DNA of 64,000 nucleotides from Aedes albopictus (GCF_035046485.1 NC_085137.1:501724536-501788535); one strand, 5' to 3'; positions 52,872 through 62,970 are shown, numbered from the stretch's first letter. Notes: generated from the letters alone by a model not told the origin. Program-made: numbers and translations.

Positions 52872-54091
52872 TATGAGTTTGAAGTCCCTTTGAGGCAACA
52901 AAACTCACAAACGGGTGGGTTGATCAGGATGACTTTTGCATGGTTTGATTCGTATTCGTGGTGGCTGTGTTTATATGTACAAAAAGTTACGAAATTCAAC
53001 TAAAAAAGTAAGATAGGGGTGGTGGGGGTAAAGTGGACAACCTAAGCAATTTGGTCGTTTCCAGTGGAAATACGGCAAAATCCATCTGCTTTTCCGAGTA
53101 ACATGGAAGGTAATGATGTACTCTAGAATTCTCGTAAAGGATTGCATTTAAAAAAATATTGTTTTCTTTGATTATTTTCTTCACCAAAACGTGCATCAAA
53201 ATAGCGTGAAAAAAATCGGTGGGGGTAAAGTGTACAATCGATGGGGTAAAATGAACAAGTCGTTAAAAGTTATATAACAGCATATTTTTTCTATGTTTTT
53301 AATTACAAACTATCAAATTTCATACGAAACCTTTATTTTGTTGCTTTAAAATTTTTAATACAAACTTTGAAACACACTCAAATAATTATCGTAAAAATAG
53401 TGTAAAAAACAAGCACTTTTTTGGATGAAAATTATATTTTGTTGATATAAAATATTTTTTTTATAACTTTTTACTTCAACTATCTCACGATATGTATGAT
53501 GGCTGATGATTCTGGAGTTTGCATAAAAAATTATGAAATTTTGGTGAAATTTGAACCGATTGTCCATTTTACCCCCACCGTCTGATTATGTTAAAATTAT
53601 TCCCAAAACATTTTTTTTTTCACAAAAATCATTTTTTTTTCGGTCAAATATAGTCTTCTACTTGGTCTTCATTGGTTAAGGGTGTAAAACTTGTAATAAT
53701 TTGAAAATAACTTACGAAAAAACCTTAGCCATGTTAAGCAGATTTTACATCATTTCCGATTATTCACGTTATTTTTAAAGATTTTGTCATTTTTAAGAGG
53801 TTTATTTGATTTCAATGTTCAAGATCAGCAAAAGCATAACGATTCATGCTCAGGCATAAGCGTCAATCGTTAAAACATGTTGAAAAACAATAGAAGTCAT
53901 GAAACTGTACCCTGTCCATTTTACCCCACCTGTCCGTTTTACCCCCACCACCCCTAATTGACAAATTACTGATATTTTATGACCTGGGAAGAAAATCAAC
54001 ACGATCGAAATAAAACCTATCTAGAGTGCGGTGCTCAACAGTTGTCAAACCACTACCGCTTGGCAAGACAAAGTTTGCCGGGACAGCTAGT
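52872..54091. mobile_element. Helitron/Helentron-like non-autonomous element, copy 1, interrupted
   Basis: Starts ATGAGTTTGAAGTCCCTTTG and ends GCTTGGCAAGACAAAGTTTG-CCGGGACAGCTAGT at about 54090. A CTAGT terminus after a GC-bearing tail is Helitron-like. A TA-MITE interrupts it (53016-53954). Copy 2 follows immediately in the same direction. Confidence 0.65.
53016..53954. mobile_element. Fold-back MITE, 939 bp, TA target
   Basis: GGGGTGGTGGGGGTAAAGTG at the left is inverted as CGTTTTACCCCCACCACCCC at the right. TA at 53014-53015 and 53955-53956. Internal words GGGGGTAAAGTGTACAA and TGTCCATTTTACCCC repeat. The uninterrupted Helitron copy 2 confirms it as an insertion. Tc1/mariner-like by target. 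Confidence 0.85.
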
Positions 54092-54403
54092 ATATATATA
54101 AAAATGAGTTTAAAGTTCCTTTGAGGCAACAAAACTCAAGAACGGGTGGACCGATCAGCATGAGTCTTGCATGGTTCGATTCATATTCGAGGTTGCTGTG
54201 TTTATATGTACATACAAAAAGTTACGAAAATCCACTAGAAAAGTAAAAAAAAATGATGAAGTACTGATTGTTTATGAGCAGGGAAGAAAAAAATTCAGCG
54301 TGATCGAAATGAAATCAATCTAGAGTGCGTTGCTGCGATGACCTTAACAATTGTCAAACCACCACAGCTTGGCAAGAAAAAGTTTGCCGGGACAGCTAGT
54401 TTT
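54092..54403. mobile_element. Helitron/Helentron-like non-autonomous element, copy 2 (complete)
   Basis: It begins TATATATAAAAATGAGTTTA directly at the CTAGT end of copy 1 and ends AAAAAGTTTGCCGGGACAGC-TAGT at 54403. About 310 bp; shares GAGGCAACAAAACTCA, ACGGGTGG, GCATGGTT, CTGTGTTTATATGTACA and TCTAGAGTGCG with copy 1. No coding sequence. Head-to-tail tandem arrays are characteristic of rolling-circle elements. Confidence 0.75.
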
Positions 54404-54920
54404 ATATAAATATTTATTTTTCGTTCACTAAGTACAAAAAGGCTATATGTTCATTCCAAATATGTTGTTTTTTTTAGAAAGCTCGGAGGATCAAGTCACA
54501 TATACCAATCCACTCAGTTCGACGGATTAAGATGATGTCAGTATGTGTGTATGTATTGTATGTATGTCTGTGCGCTAAAAAGTTAACTCACTTTTAAGGC
54601 ACTTACCATTGACCGATTTCACGGATTTTGGCATGGATCGAACCGGAATTTTACCTCATTGTTTGCTATTGAAAATGGTACGGAACGGTCCAGGCGTTCC
54701 GGAGTTATGGCTATTTCAGTGGTCAGTGATGAACTGAACCAAGCTCCATCATGCGACACATCAAATTGCGGGGATTTTTGTACCCTTTATCATGATTGAC
54801 GAATTTTGTGTGGAAATCATTCAATTTTTATTTTATCATTAAAGAGGAAACCAGAAAATCCACGATTTCGGCCCAAAATTCACAAGACGGCGACCTAAAA
54901 TTCAGGATGGCGATCCATAA
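54404..54920. repeat. Unnamed repeat fragment and edge of a ~105-bp satellite
   Basis: GTATGTGTGTATGTATTGTA and ATTGACCGATTTCACGGATT resemble a phrase common in mosquito TEs. From 54840, CCAGAAAATCCACGATTTCG...GACGGCGACCTAAAATTCAG belongs to the satellite that continues at 55540 beyond the TTAA-MITE. Confidence 0.45.
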
Positions 54921-54924
54921 TTAA

Positions 54925-55531
54925 GGCGAAACTGGAAGCATTTCCTCACTTTTTGGTTTTTGATTTTTTATTAAATAACGAAGCAATATTTTCAAAATCG
55001 GTTTTCGTGCACATGTAGAGTATGGATCAAGGTATTTTCTGATTTTTTTTGTAGTGGAAAATGGTTTTCGTTTTTGCAGAAACAATTTTTGAACAAAAAT
55101 TATCGAAAAAATGGTTTCTGCAAAAATGGAAAACATTTTCCACCTCAAAAAAATTCAGAAGATACCTTGATCCATACTCTACATGTGCACGAAAACCGAT
55201 TTTGGAAATATTGCTTCGTTATTTAATAAAAAATCAAAAACCAAAAAGCCAATTTTTGTTCCATAGACCAACGTTGCATACCATCGCATCGAATTTTTTC
55301 AACTTAATTAAATAAATTCTTAAATATTTACGTTAGTTTACTTCCAATTGGTGAAACATGCATTGCCTAGAGTGTGTAATAGGGTCAACATAGTATTTTT
55401 AGTGCTATTAATTTATTAGTTATGGTCAAAACTGTCAGGGCAGCTTGCAAATTAGGCCAAGGAATGGTACATATACCCTATTTAATAAAAAAATCAAAAA
55501 CCGAAAAAATGAAAAAGCTTCCAGTTTCGCC
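54925..55531. mobile_element. TTAA-MITE, 607 bp, with an inner palindrome
   Basis: TTAA at 54921-54924 and 55532-55535; ends GGCGAAACTGGAAGC and (inverted) GCTTCCAGTTTCGCC. Inside, 54948-55080 and 55110-55248 form a second inverted repeat (GGTTTTTGATTTTTTATTAA, CATGTAGAGTATGGATCAAG) of about 140-bp arms. piggyBac-like by target. Confidence 0.85.
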
Positions 55532-55539
55532 TTAAGAAA

Positions 55540-55790
55540 GGTGGCTATTTTAAAGAGTTTTAGGTTTTAAAACCATACAATATGGGTATATTTGATATGG
55601 AAAAGATGTCCGGAGTTCAAAAATGGGGAATAGAATATCCAAGATGGCGGCTGTTATAACGAGTTCAAGGTTATAAAACCTTGCAATATGGGTATATTGG
55701 GTATTGAGAAGATGTCCGGAGTCAGAAAATAGCCACCCGAATTCAAAAGTGACAATCGGAATATCCAAGATGGCGGATTAACGACGCGTA
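55540..55790. repeat. Degenerate ~105-bp satellite units (AAGATGGCGG type)
   Basis: Two adjacent units share AATATCCAAGATGGCGG, TTATAAAACC, CAATATGGGTATATT and GAAGATGTCCGGAGT. Further decayed units occur at 59200-59460 and 60410-60700. Confidence 0.75.
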
Positions 55791-56147
55791 GTGCGTCATC
55801 AGCATCATTGAAATCTCGCTCGAAATTTCAAAGTGATAAAACTCAGTTACCAAAGCGCAAATTCGGATGAAAATGTATCATCCCATATGCTCACTCGTGG
55901 TGAGTGTGATGATACTTTTTCTACTGCGTGACTGCAAAATTTCCCGTTTTTTATCACTTCAAAAACGCGAGGCAAACAATCATTGAAAATTAAAAAGTCA
56001 ATGATTCCTATGAAAATTCTGTGATGCACCAAGTCACCTTAAAATAAAAAATTGTGGATATTTTATGGAGTTTTGACTTTTTTCTAAATCATAGGGGGAT
56101 AATCTGTTCAACAGACACCTGAACAGGAACGTCTAGGTAGTGTGGGG
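55791..56147. other. Unassigned sequence with a local hairpin
   Basis: ATCATCCCATATGCTCACTC-GTGGTGAGTGTGATGAT near 55880-55915 can fold on itself. ATAAAACTCAG and the mirrored GTTTTTTATCACTT nearby hint at an old MITE. No clean ends. Confidence 0.4.
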
Positions 56148-56233
56148 TTAAGGACAGACTTGTTAGAATCCCAAAATGGCCGCCACAATGGCCGATTTTG
56201 GCACCTACTCATGAATTTGAGCGCACAAATCCG

Positions 56234-57320
56234 GATTCCCGGATAAACTGATACGATTGATCAAGGCGACGATGGATCGAGTGATATGTGCGTAGTTCAA
56301 GTATCAGGGACACTCTCGAGTCCCTTCGAATCTAATAAAGACAAATCAATCAATCAATCCCTTCGAATCTCGCAGAGGGTTACGGCAAGGTGATGGTCTC
56401 TCGTGCTTGCTGTTCAACATTGCGTTAGAAGGTGTAATAAGGAGAGCGGGGATTAACACGAGTGGGACGATTTTCACGAAGTCCGTTCAGCTGCTTGGTT
56501 TCGCTGATGATATTGATAGATATTGATATGATGGCTCGTAAATTTGAGACGATGGCGGAAACGTACATCCGACTAAAGAGTGAAGCCAGGCGAATCGGAT
56601 TAGTCATTAATGTGTCGAAGACAAAGTACATAATGGCAAAGGGCTCCAGGGAGGAATCACCGCGCCCGCCACCCCGAATTCATATCGACGGTGATGAAAT
56701 CGAGACGGTTGAAGAATTCGTGTACTTGGGCTCACTGGTGACCGCCGACAACGACACCAGCAGAGAAATTCAGAGGCGCATTGTGGCAGGAAATCGTGCC
56801 TACTTTGGACTCCGCAAAACTCTACGATCGAATAAAGTTCGCCGTAACACGAAGTTAACTATCTACAAAACGCTGATTAGACCGGTCATCCTCTATGGGC
56901 ACGAAACATGGACCCTACGTGCAGAGGACCAACGCGCCCTTGGAGTTTTCGAACGGAAGGTGTTGCGTACCATCTACGGCGGAGTGCAGATGGAAGACGG
57001 GACTTGGAGAAGGCGAATAAAACACGAGCTGCATCAGCTGCTGAGAGAACCAACCATCGTCCATACCGCGAAAATCGGGAGGCTACGGTGGGCGGGTCAC
57101 GTCATCAGGATGTAGGATAGCAACCCGACTAAAATGGTTCTCGAGAGTCATCCGATCGGTACAAGAAGACGTGGAGCGCAGCGAGCTAGGTGGGTCGACC
57201 AAGTGGAGGACGATCTGCGGACCCTACGCAGAGTGCGGAACTGGAGACAAACAGTCATGGACCGAGTGGAATGGAGGAGGCTACTACACGGAGAAAAACT
57301 AGGCTGGTTTGAAACAACAA
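56234..57320 (+). pseudogene. RTE-like LINE (FADDID family), 5'-truncated copy with 3' ORF end
   Basis: Starts GGATTCCCGGATAAACTGAT and gives LIKATMDRV, SRAGY-type box B (RRGLRQGDGLSCLLFNIALE), GFADDI with a short duplication of the GATATTGATA sequence, ARKFETMAETYIRLKSEARR, GLVINVSKTKYIMAKGS, EEFVYLGSLVTADNDTSREI, LIRPVILYGHETWTLRAEDQ, RALGVFERKVLRTIYGG, RLRWAGHVIRM (stop at 57115), then TRRRGAQRARWVDQVEDDLR and MDRVEWRRLLHGEKLG. It is the less damaged copy of the family at 33331-35666; a (TAAAGACAAATCAATCAATC) insertion near 56335 and stops disable it. Confidence 0.85.
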
Positions 57321-58650
57321 ATCTGTTAGTTGTTTTTCTATCTTTGCTGTTTGTTATTTCAATCTAGAAATTTGTTGTTTCGAAACTAAAAATGGCGGTT
57401 GAAACAAACTGGCTTGTTTGTTGTTTCTAATATTGGTTAGTAAAATCCTTTCCGGTAGAAACAAATTTGGAAATTTGTTGTTTTCTACAAACATCATGGT
57501 TTGTTTTTACTAATCTTTGGGTTGACTGTTTCATGTGTTTGTAATAAAAAAACAAACCACAATTTTGGTTTGTTACAACAAACAGCCCGGGTAAAATCAA
57601 ACCGAGTTTTTGTTTGAGGAAAATTTAACTGGAAGTTTAGTTTGAAACAAACCAAAATAGTAGTTTGTTTCATTAGAACCATCCCAGAAGCCTCGCCACT
57701 AGCTCTTTTCGTTCAGCCATTTGAAGAGTCTTTGCGGACATCATACACTCCCTGTCTGCTCTTCTGTACTGATGCTGCCGTTGCAACCCGAAGTTTGTGA
57801 TCAAAAAAAGTCTCATTTTTACAAGGTAAGATTATTAAAATATATTTTTCTGTGATTTTGTAAATCAAATTATGTTGCTTCTTCAAATTTCAGATACACC
57901 AGGAAAAAATCTCGAAATACCTCGCATATTTCCAACACCAAGTAAAAGACGCAACCTTCTTGAAGGGCCGCACCGTTTCTCCCGAGGTTTCACCGCACTC
58001 GGGACTGAAGATGGCGGAATTGCGACCGTAGCTGAAAAAACCAAGCCAGGATGAGAAGGAGCAGTGGAAAAACCAAGCTGAGCACTCGGCCAGGGCTTCA
58101 ACCAGGACCACAGACTAGCAATCATTTCCCGTAAAAGATTCCCACAATAGAAAACGCTTGCTAGCCGGCCGCATCACCAGCTCCTTCCAAAAGCAATGAA
58201 TACCTATCAGGTTAATTATGGAAGCCGCTCTGGAGCACCCCAAATCTCGCAGGAAATCAATCGATCGAACGGTCAACATAAGCAGATTGTTACATCGGTA
58301 TTGGGAGGAGGCTGTTCCTGGGAGTACAACTGTAAATATCGGCAATCTGGAGGTTGGTCTTCCGCTGAAAGGTTCAGTCTTGGGTAAATAAATAAAAAAA
58401 TAAAAATATTGTTTATTTTTTCAAATTTTTCGTTTTTTTTCGTAGACATATACAAATACAAAAAAGAGGGGCAAAGCAAAAGCAATTTTAACAAACCCGT
58501 TAGTTTATTTCAAACGGAAGTTCCGGTTAAATCAAACTTAAATTTGGTAAAGACAAACCGTGAGTATTAGTTGAAACAACTACCGACATCGTTTGTTTTC
58601 TAACCTGTCAAAATAAAACAACTGGCATATTGGTAATTTCAAACAAAAGC
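57304..58650 (+). other. GTTTGTT-rich unit with a candidate two-exon transcript
   Basis: The flanks (57304-57660 and 58480-58640) are full of GTTTGTT / AAACAAAC words in both orientations (GGTTTGAAACAACAAATCTG, TAGTTGAAACAACTACC). Between them: donor ACAAG|GTAAGA (57825/57826), acceptor CTTCAAATTTCAG| (57893), a 68-bp intron, and AATAAA twice at 58387-58396. The second exon reads LQDTPGKNLEIPRIFPTPSK and KRRNLLEGPHRFSRGF to a TGA at 58052, but the spliced frame has a stop upstream and no ATG, so coding is doubtful. It may be the 3' part of the LINE insertion, a captured gene piece or a separate element. Confidence 0.4.
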
Positions 58651-58793
58651 TTATTGATAATAACTTATTTTAAGCTTGTTACAAGTGAAAAATTCAATGT
58701 CGTTTGAAGCATGCTTCTTGAGATTTGTGCGTCTGAAGTTCTGATGCACTATTCAAGCGGGATTTCAAGACGCTTGTCCTTAAGGCGCCGTCC

Positions 58794-58948
58794 ACAAATT
58801 GCGTAACGCTCTAGAGGGAGGGGGGGAGTATGGCCAAGCGTTACGGTTCATACATTTTTTTCGGGTTTCATACAAAAAAGCGTTACGGAGAAAGGGGGGG
58901 GGGTTGAAAAATGTCGATATTAGCGTTACGTAATAAATGGATGCTGCC
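58794..58948. mobile_element. MITE, 155 bp, TAA target duplication (PIF/Harbinger-like)
   Basis: Second copy of the family at 11454-11622, reversed: GGCGCCGTCCACAAATTGCG ... ACGTAATAAATGGATGCTGCC, with TAA at 58791-58793 and 58949-58951. It abuts the TTAA end of the split MITE, so it used that TTAA as target. Confidence 0.85.
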
Positions 58949-58951
58949 TAA

Positions 58952-59461
58952 GGATCGCCTTTTTTAAAAAATACCGAAAGTCAGAACTAGTTTTTCCTCG
59001 ACCCAATCAACAACATTCCCATGGTCCCCAAACTCTCCGTCTCTCCGGAACCACCAAGATGGCATTGCTTCAGAGAATGAAGTTTTGACTCTGAAACTAT
59101 GTTCACTGTTTCGCGCGACAGACCTTAACTATTCTTCAGGATTAACGTTTAAAGCGCGGTTTGCAGCGTTCAAAATATTGAAAAGGGAATGATCAAATCG
59201 AGACATTGCTTTGGAATACCGAAGATATCCGGAGTTCAGAAGCTAAGATGTTAGCTCAAAATTCAAGATGAATGCTATTCTATGAAGTTTGAGACTGTAA
59301 TATTATGCAATATAGGTACATTTTGTATAGAGTAGGTATCTACAGTCTAAAAATGGTGACTAGAAAATTCAAGCTGGGGTAATGTCTTAAAATTCTAGAT
59401 GGATAGAATTCAAGATTCTAGATTTTCAATATTGCGATGTTTTCTATGAGTTTTTGATCCC
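58952..59461. repeat. Unassigned lead-in and degenerate ~105-bp satellite
   Basis: 58952-59190 is unassigned. From about 59200, GAAGATATCCGGAGTTCAGA, TGCAATATAGGTACATTTTG and AAAATGGTGACTAGAAAATT are decayed units of the satellite at 55540-55790. Confidence 0.5.
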
Positions 59462-59475
59462 AAACCAACTAAGAT

Positions 59476-60346
59476 GAATAAGAGTGTGAAAAAGTGCGAT
59501 AGCTGTTCATTTTTGCCTTGGATTCCACTGATCCCATCACACTTGCCGAGTTCAAACTATGAAGCTAACTGGTGTAGACGATGCGGTATTTGAAGAACAA
59601 CTGGATCGAGGAAACTACCATGCAGCCAACGTGTCATGCCAGTCAGAGGTGCAGCTTCCGGAATTCAGTATACGAAGATGATGGGCTCATTAAAGCTGTC
59701 CCGCCCCTAGGATGGGCTTTAATTCTGCATTCGGGAATTGAAGACGAATTTGGTGAGATCGAACTAATTTTACTTTTATTGTTTATGCATTATAACATTG
59801 TTCAATATTCATTTTTGTTGTTGTTTAACGCGATTTTTTTTCTTTTCTTTTATTTTGTTATTTTTCCGATGACCCTGGAGGGATTGGTTCTGCTTGGGCC
59901 TCTCACTGAGCAGAGACATAATTATTTAAACAATAAACAGGAAAAAATCTCTTTTGATTGCCGGCTTTCAAAAGATTAAATTTTAACCAAGTAAACAACC
60001 AATGCCATGGGTCCATCGCCAGCTTTTCATGCGAATCCTTGACCTACATAATACACCTCCCAACCACCCACTCCGTAGTACTTATGGGAGTGTCACTGAG
60101 TCGGAGGCCTCTTAAATAAGTGCTACATCAACATTTCCTTCCCCTATCCCAAGTTACGGTAAAGATGGGCGTGGCCGGGAATAATGACATTTGTGCTTTT
60201 GGTATTCTTGCATAAGATTGGAACAAAGTAAACTCCCCGGCCTTGTTCCGAAAAGCAATCCGAACAAGATTAGCAAAATGTACATGAATGTTGTTAGTAT
60301 CCAATCTACGAAGTATACCGTAACTATGCTAACGCTAACGCTAACC
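59476..60346 (+). mobile_element. Short retroelement, 871 bp, with exact 14-bp target duplication
   Basis: AAACCAACTAAGAT is present exactly at 59462-59475 and 60347-60360. The insert ends in ATGCTAACGCTAACGCTAACC, a microsatellite tail of the kind LINE enzymes leave. The 3' part has CATTTCCTTCCCCTATCCCA and GATGGGCGTGGCCGG, akin to the SINE 3' modules. The 5' part has a short frame (MKLTGVDDAVFEEQLDRGN) and a donor-like TTTGGTGAGATC. No RT. Non-autonomous element or internally deleted LINE. Confidence 0.8.
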
Positions 60347-60409
60347 AAACCAACTAAGATTATTAAGAACATGTAAAAGTTGTCCGAAGTTATGTGAAAA
60401 AATAAAAGA

Positions 60410-60700
60410 AAGCAGTCCTAATTTTAAATTGGCATCCATTCTATAGAGATTTAAGATATTGAATACTGCATTCTTGGTATGTTTGGTATAGAGAAAATTT
60501 CCAGAATCTAAACATGTTAACCGGAAAATCCAAAATACTTGTGCTTTATGAAATGTTCGGCTCTACAAGCATGCAATTTTGGCATATTGGGTAAGGGGCA
60601 GATATCCGGATATGGAAAATTTCGCCCTGAAAATCCAAAATGAAGAACTACAATAGAATTTTGGACCGTAGTCTGGGATTTCTTGAATACTGAACATTAT
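60410..60700. repeat. Degenerate ~105-bp satellite units
   Basis: Words such as TATTGGGTAAGGGGCAGATA, TATCCGGATATGG and GAAAATCCAAAATGAAG are decayed versions of the AAGATGGCGG satellite. Confidence 0.55.
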
Positions 60701-60752
60701 TCTATATGTATATCAAATGTACTCGAATGTATTCTTTTAAAGTGATGATTAA

Positions 60753-60855
60753 CCCGGGAGCGGTCGCGTCGTGTACTGAATACACGCACCATGAAAAATG
60801 CACGCTTGTGAGCGCGGCGTCGCTGCAGGTAGTCAAAGACGCGACTGCTCGAGGG
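60753..60855. mobile_element. Tiny TTAA-MITE, 103 bp, CpG-rich
   Basis: TTAA at 60749-60752 and 60856-60859. Ends CCCGGGAGCGGTCGCGTC and (inverted) CCCTCGAGCAGTCGCGTC match at 15 of 18. Much richer in CG than its surroundings. Confidence 0.75.
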
Positions 60856-60859
60856 TTAA

Positions 60860-61097
60860 AGTAATAATGATGGTAAAATGTTTTTGGAACACTGCGGCAT
60901 ATCTCGCATCTAGAGAATACTAATATTTCTCAAACTATGATTTTGAGCGGTCGCGCTACTAGCTCTTCTATCAGAGATGTTTCCTTCTTTAAAAAAATAG
61001 GCTTTTCTTTCGAGGTGTATGCATATATCGTAATCGAAGCATTCCACTAAGGGCCCGTCTCTGGTTTTAAACGCATTCGGCCTAACGTACTTCAGTC
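60860..61097. other. Unassigned sequence
   Basis: No gene or repeat end recognised between the tiny TTAA-MITE and the TA-MITE. Confidence 0.35.
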
Positions 61098-61099
61098 TA

Positions 61100-62028
61100 C
61101 AGTATGACCCAAAAAAAAATGCGACAATTTTCAAAGTTATCGTTCCCCTACTTCGAACTGATTAATCTTGCATGTATCTATTAGATAGTATAGTAGATCC
61201 ACTAATCTGATAATGGTAAAGGAACAAATGCTGATTTCATGCACATACCTTTGGTAATATAACGTTGAACATATGGATGTCGAAATCGTCCACGCGCCAG
61301 AGGCCGTTTTTTAAGGATATAATTTTCTTTCAATTGCTTTCAATCACATTCAATCAAATTGTATTTTCAAAATAGTACTTTTATGGCTAGATAAGGTCTT
61401 CAGGAGTTCGTTGGTTCGTCGGTCAAGAACGAAAAAATATTAACTTATAAATTAAGAGACATTTTCTGAAAATTGAATTATTTGACAAATGATAATTTTT
61501 AGAAAATATCATGTTTTAAGCATGAAATTGTTTTTAAGTGCTTAGTATTTGTTCCTAATATAAAGGTAGGTTTATATGCCTTCATCGACAAAAAATTGTT
61601 TTGAAAAATGTTCAAACAGTGTTAAGTTTTTTATTAATTTATCTTAAATACGGTTTTTAATATGTAGCACCTTTTTCAGTTTTTGTTTCCTAAACATTTG
61701 AAATTATTTTTAAAATAATTTTCATACATGGGCGTATTAAAGTACATATTTCTTCATGGTTTCCATGTGTTTAAAAGTTTTTGTCTTAGTTCATTTTGCT
61801 CTAAAAATTAGAGAAAACTTGATTTTATTTAGAAATTGTTAACAAATATAAGGTATCCCATATACGTAACCAATGAATATTTTGAAATTTTTTTTAGAAA
61901 TCCTGTATGACAATGACCTCCTTATTGTATCCTAATTCAAAAAAGTTTAATTCATTAGGATTATTTCATTAAAAATCATCAAATACCGCAAAAAAATGGA
62001 ATGTCGCATTTTTTTATGGGTCATACTG
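61100..62028. mobile_element. Fold-back-ended MITE, 929 bp, TA target (Tc1/mariner-like)
   Basis: CAGTATGACCCAAAAAAAAA-TGCGACA at the left is inverted at the right (TGTCGCATTTTTTTATGGGT-CATACTG). TA at 61098-61099 and 62029-62030. The interior is very AT-rich with no transposase. Confidence 0.9.
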
Positions 62029-62030
62029 TA

Positions 62031-62764
62031 ATGTTGTTCGCCCTAATGACCCAGCACCTTGAATTGCATTTTTTGGTGAAATTTATAGAATCTTGAAGGA
62101 ATTACTGATATTTATCTATATACTCAAAGTCAAATCAAATCACATTTATATGAAGTAATTAATTTATTTCGCAATCTCTGTAAAAATTACTGTTTGACTT
62201 TCAGGAGTATTTCTTGGAAAAATCCCTGGATTTCAAGCCAAGTCAGTTGAATAAACGGTGCAATATGTATTTTCAACAGGCATATGAATGGTGACTGTCT
62301 AGACCTTTCAGAGGTCACAAGGCCACTTCCGGCCATTTCAAGTGAAGTCAGCTGCATTCCCTTTGAAATTTCTTATGTAAATTATTTTACGCATTTGCGC
62401 GGAAAACATTTGTCATTCATTGGAAGCTAGGGCTAGAATTCCTCAGGCTAGAAGGATGCCTTTCATCTGTAATTTCTTTTGGAAATTCTTCGACAATTTG
62501 TTTAGGAGTATTTTTTGATGATTTCTTCGGCATTATCTTTGGGAAATCCATTGTCATTTTCTTTGCGAATTTCGTCAGCTATATCTTTGAAAATTCAATC
62601 GGCACATCTTTATTTGGGGAAATCTTTTTGGATTTGCGTCAATATATTTTGTTTTGAAATCATTTATTTTTATTTTTATTTCTGATCAGAAATTAAAAAA
62701 AAGAGATCCTCTATGATTGATTTTCTCAATGCTTTGAAGTCATGTGGAAATTTCTTCAGCAATT
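62031..62764. repeat. Unassigned sequence with a degenerate minisatellite at 62440-62660
   Basis: From 62440, words like TTCTTTTGGAAATTCTTC, CATTATCTTTGGGAAATCC and ATATCTTTGAAAATTC repeat at about 24-bp spacing, another weak member of the GGAAATTC-type arrays. The rest is unassigned. Confidence 0.45.
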
Positions 62765-62777
62765 ACTTCAGAAATAT

Positions 62778-62957
62778 ATATATTTTTTTATCTGTATTCT
62801 GAGATTTTTAGCCCTAGGCTAGTTCATCTCGGGACCCACGCTTTACTTCCCTTCCGAAGGAAGAACTCACAGTTTGCGAGTATGTCGGGAGTGGGATTCG
62901 ATCCCAGGTCCTCGGCGTGATAGTCAAGTGTTCTAACCATCCCACCAGGTCCGCTCC
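62778..62957 (-). mobile_element. tRNA-derived SINE, 180 bp, with 13-bp target duplication
   Basis: ACTTCAGAAATAT is exact at 62765-62777 and 62958-62970. On the minus strand: GGACCTGGTGGGATGGTTAG (box A region), GGACCTGGGATCGAATCCCA (box B region), and an A-rich end after AAAAATCTCAGAATACAGAT. Different from the 700-bp SINE family. Confidence 0.92.
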
Positions 62958-62970
62958 ACTTCAGAAATAT

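Larger units (their letters stand above)
56152..58789 (-). mobile_element. TTAA-MITE (same family as 21595) split by a ~2.4-kb insertion
   Basis: TTAA at 56148-56151 then GGACAGACTTGTTAGAATCC up to about 56233; the other half resumes near 58655 and ends CAAGACGCTTGTCC before TTAA at 58790-58793. Put end to end the halves follow the complete 244-bp MITE in reverse. The break contains an RTE-like LINE end and a GTTTGTT-rich unit. Confidence 0.8.
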
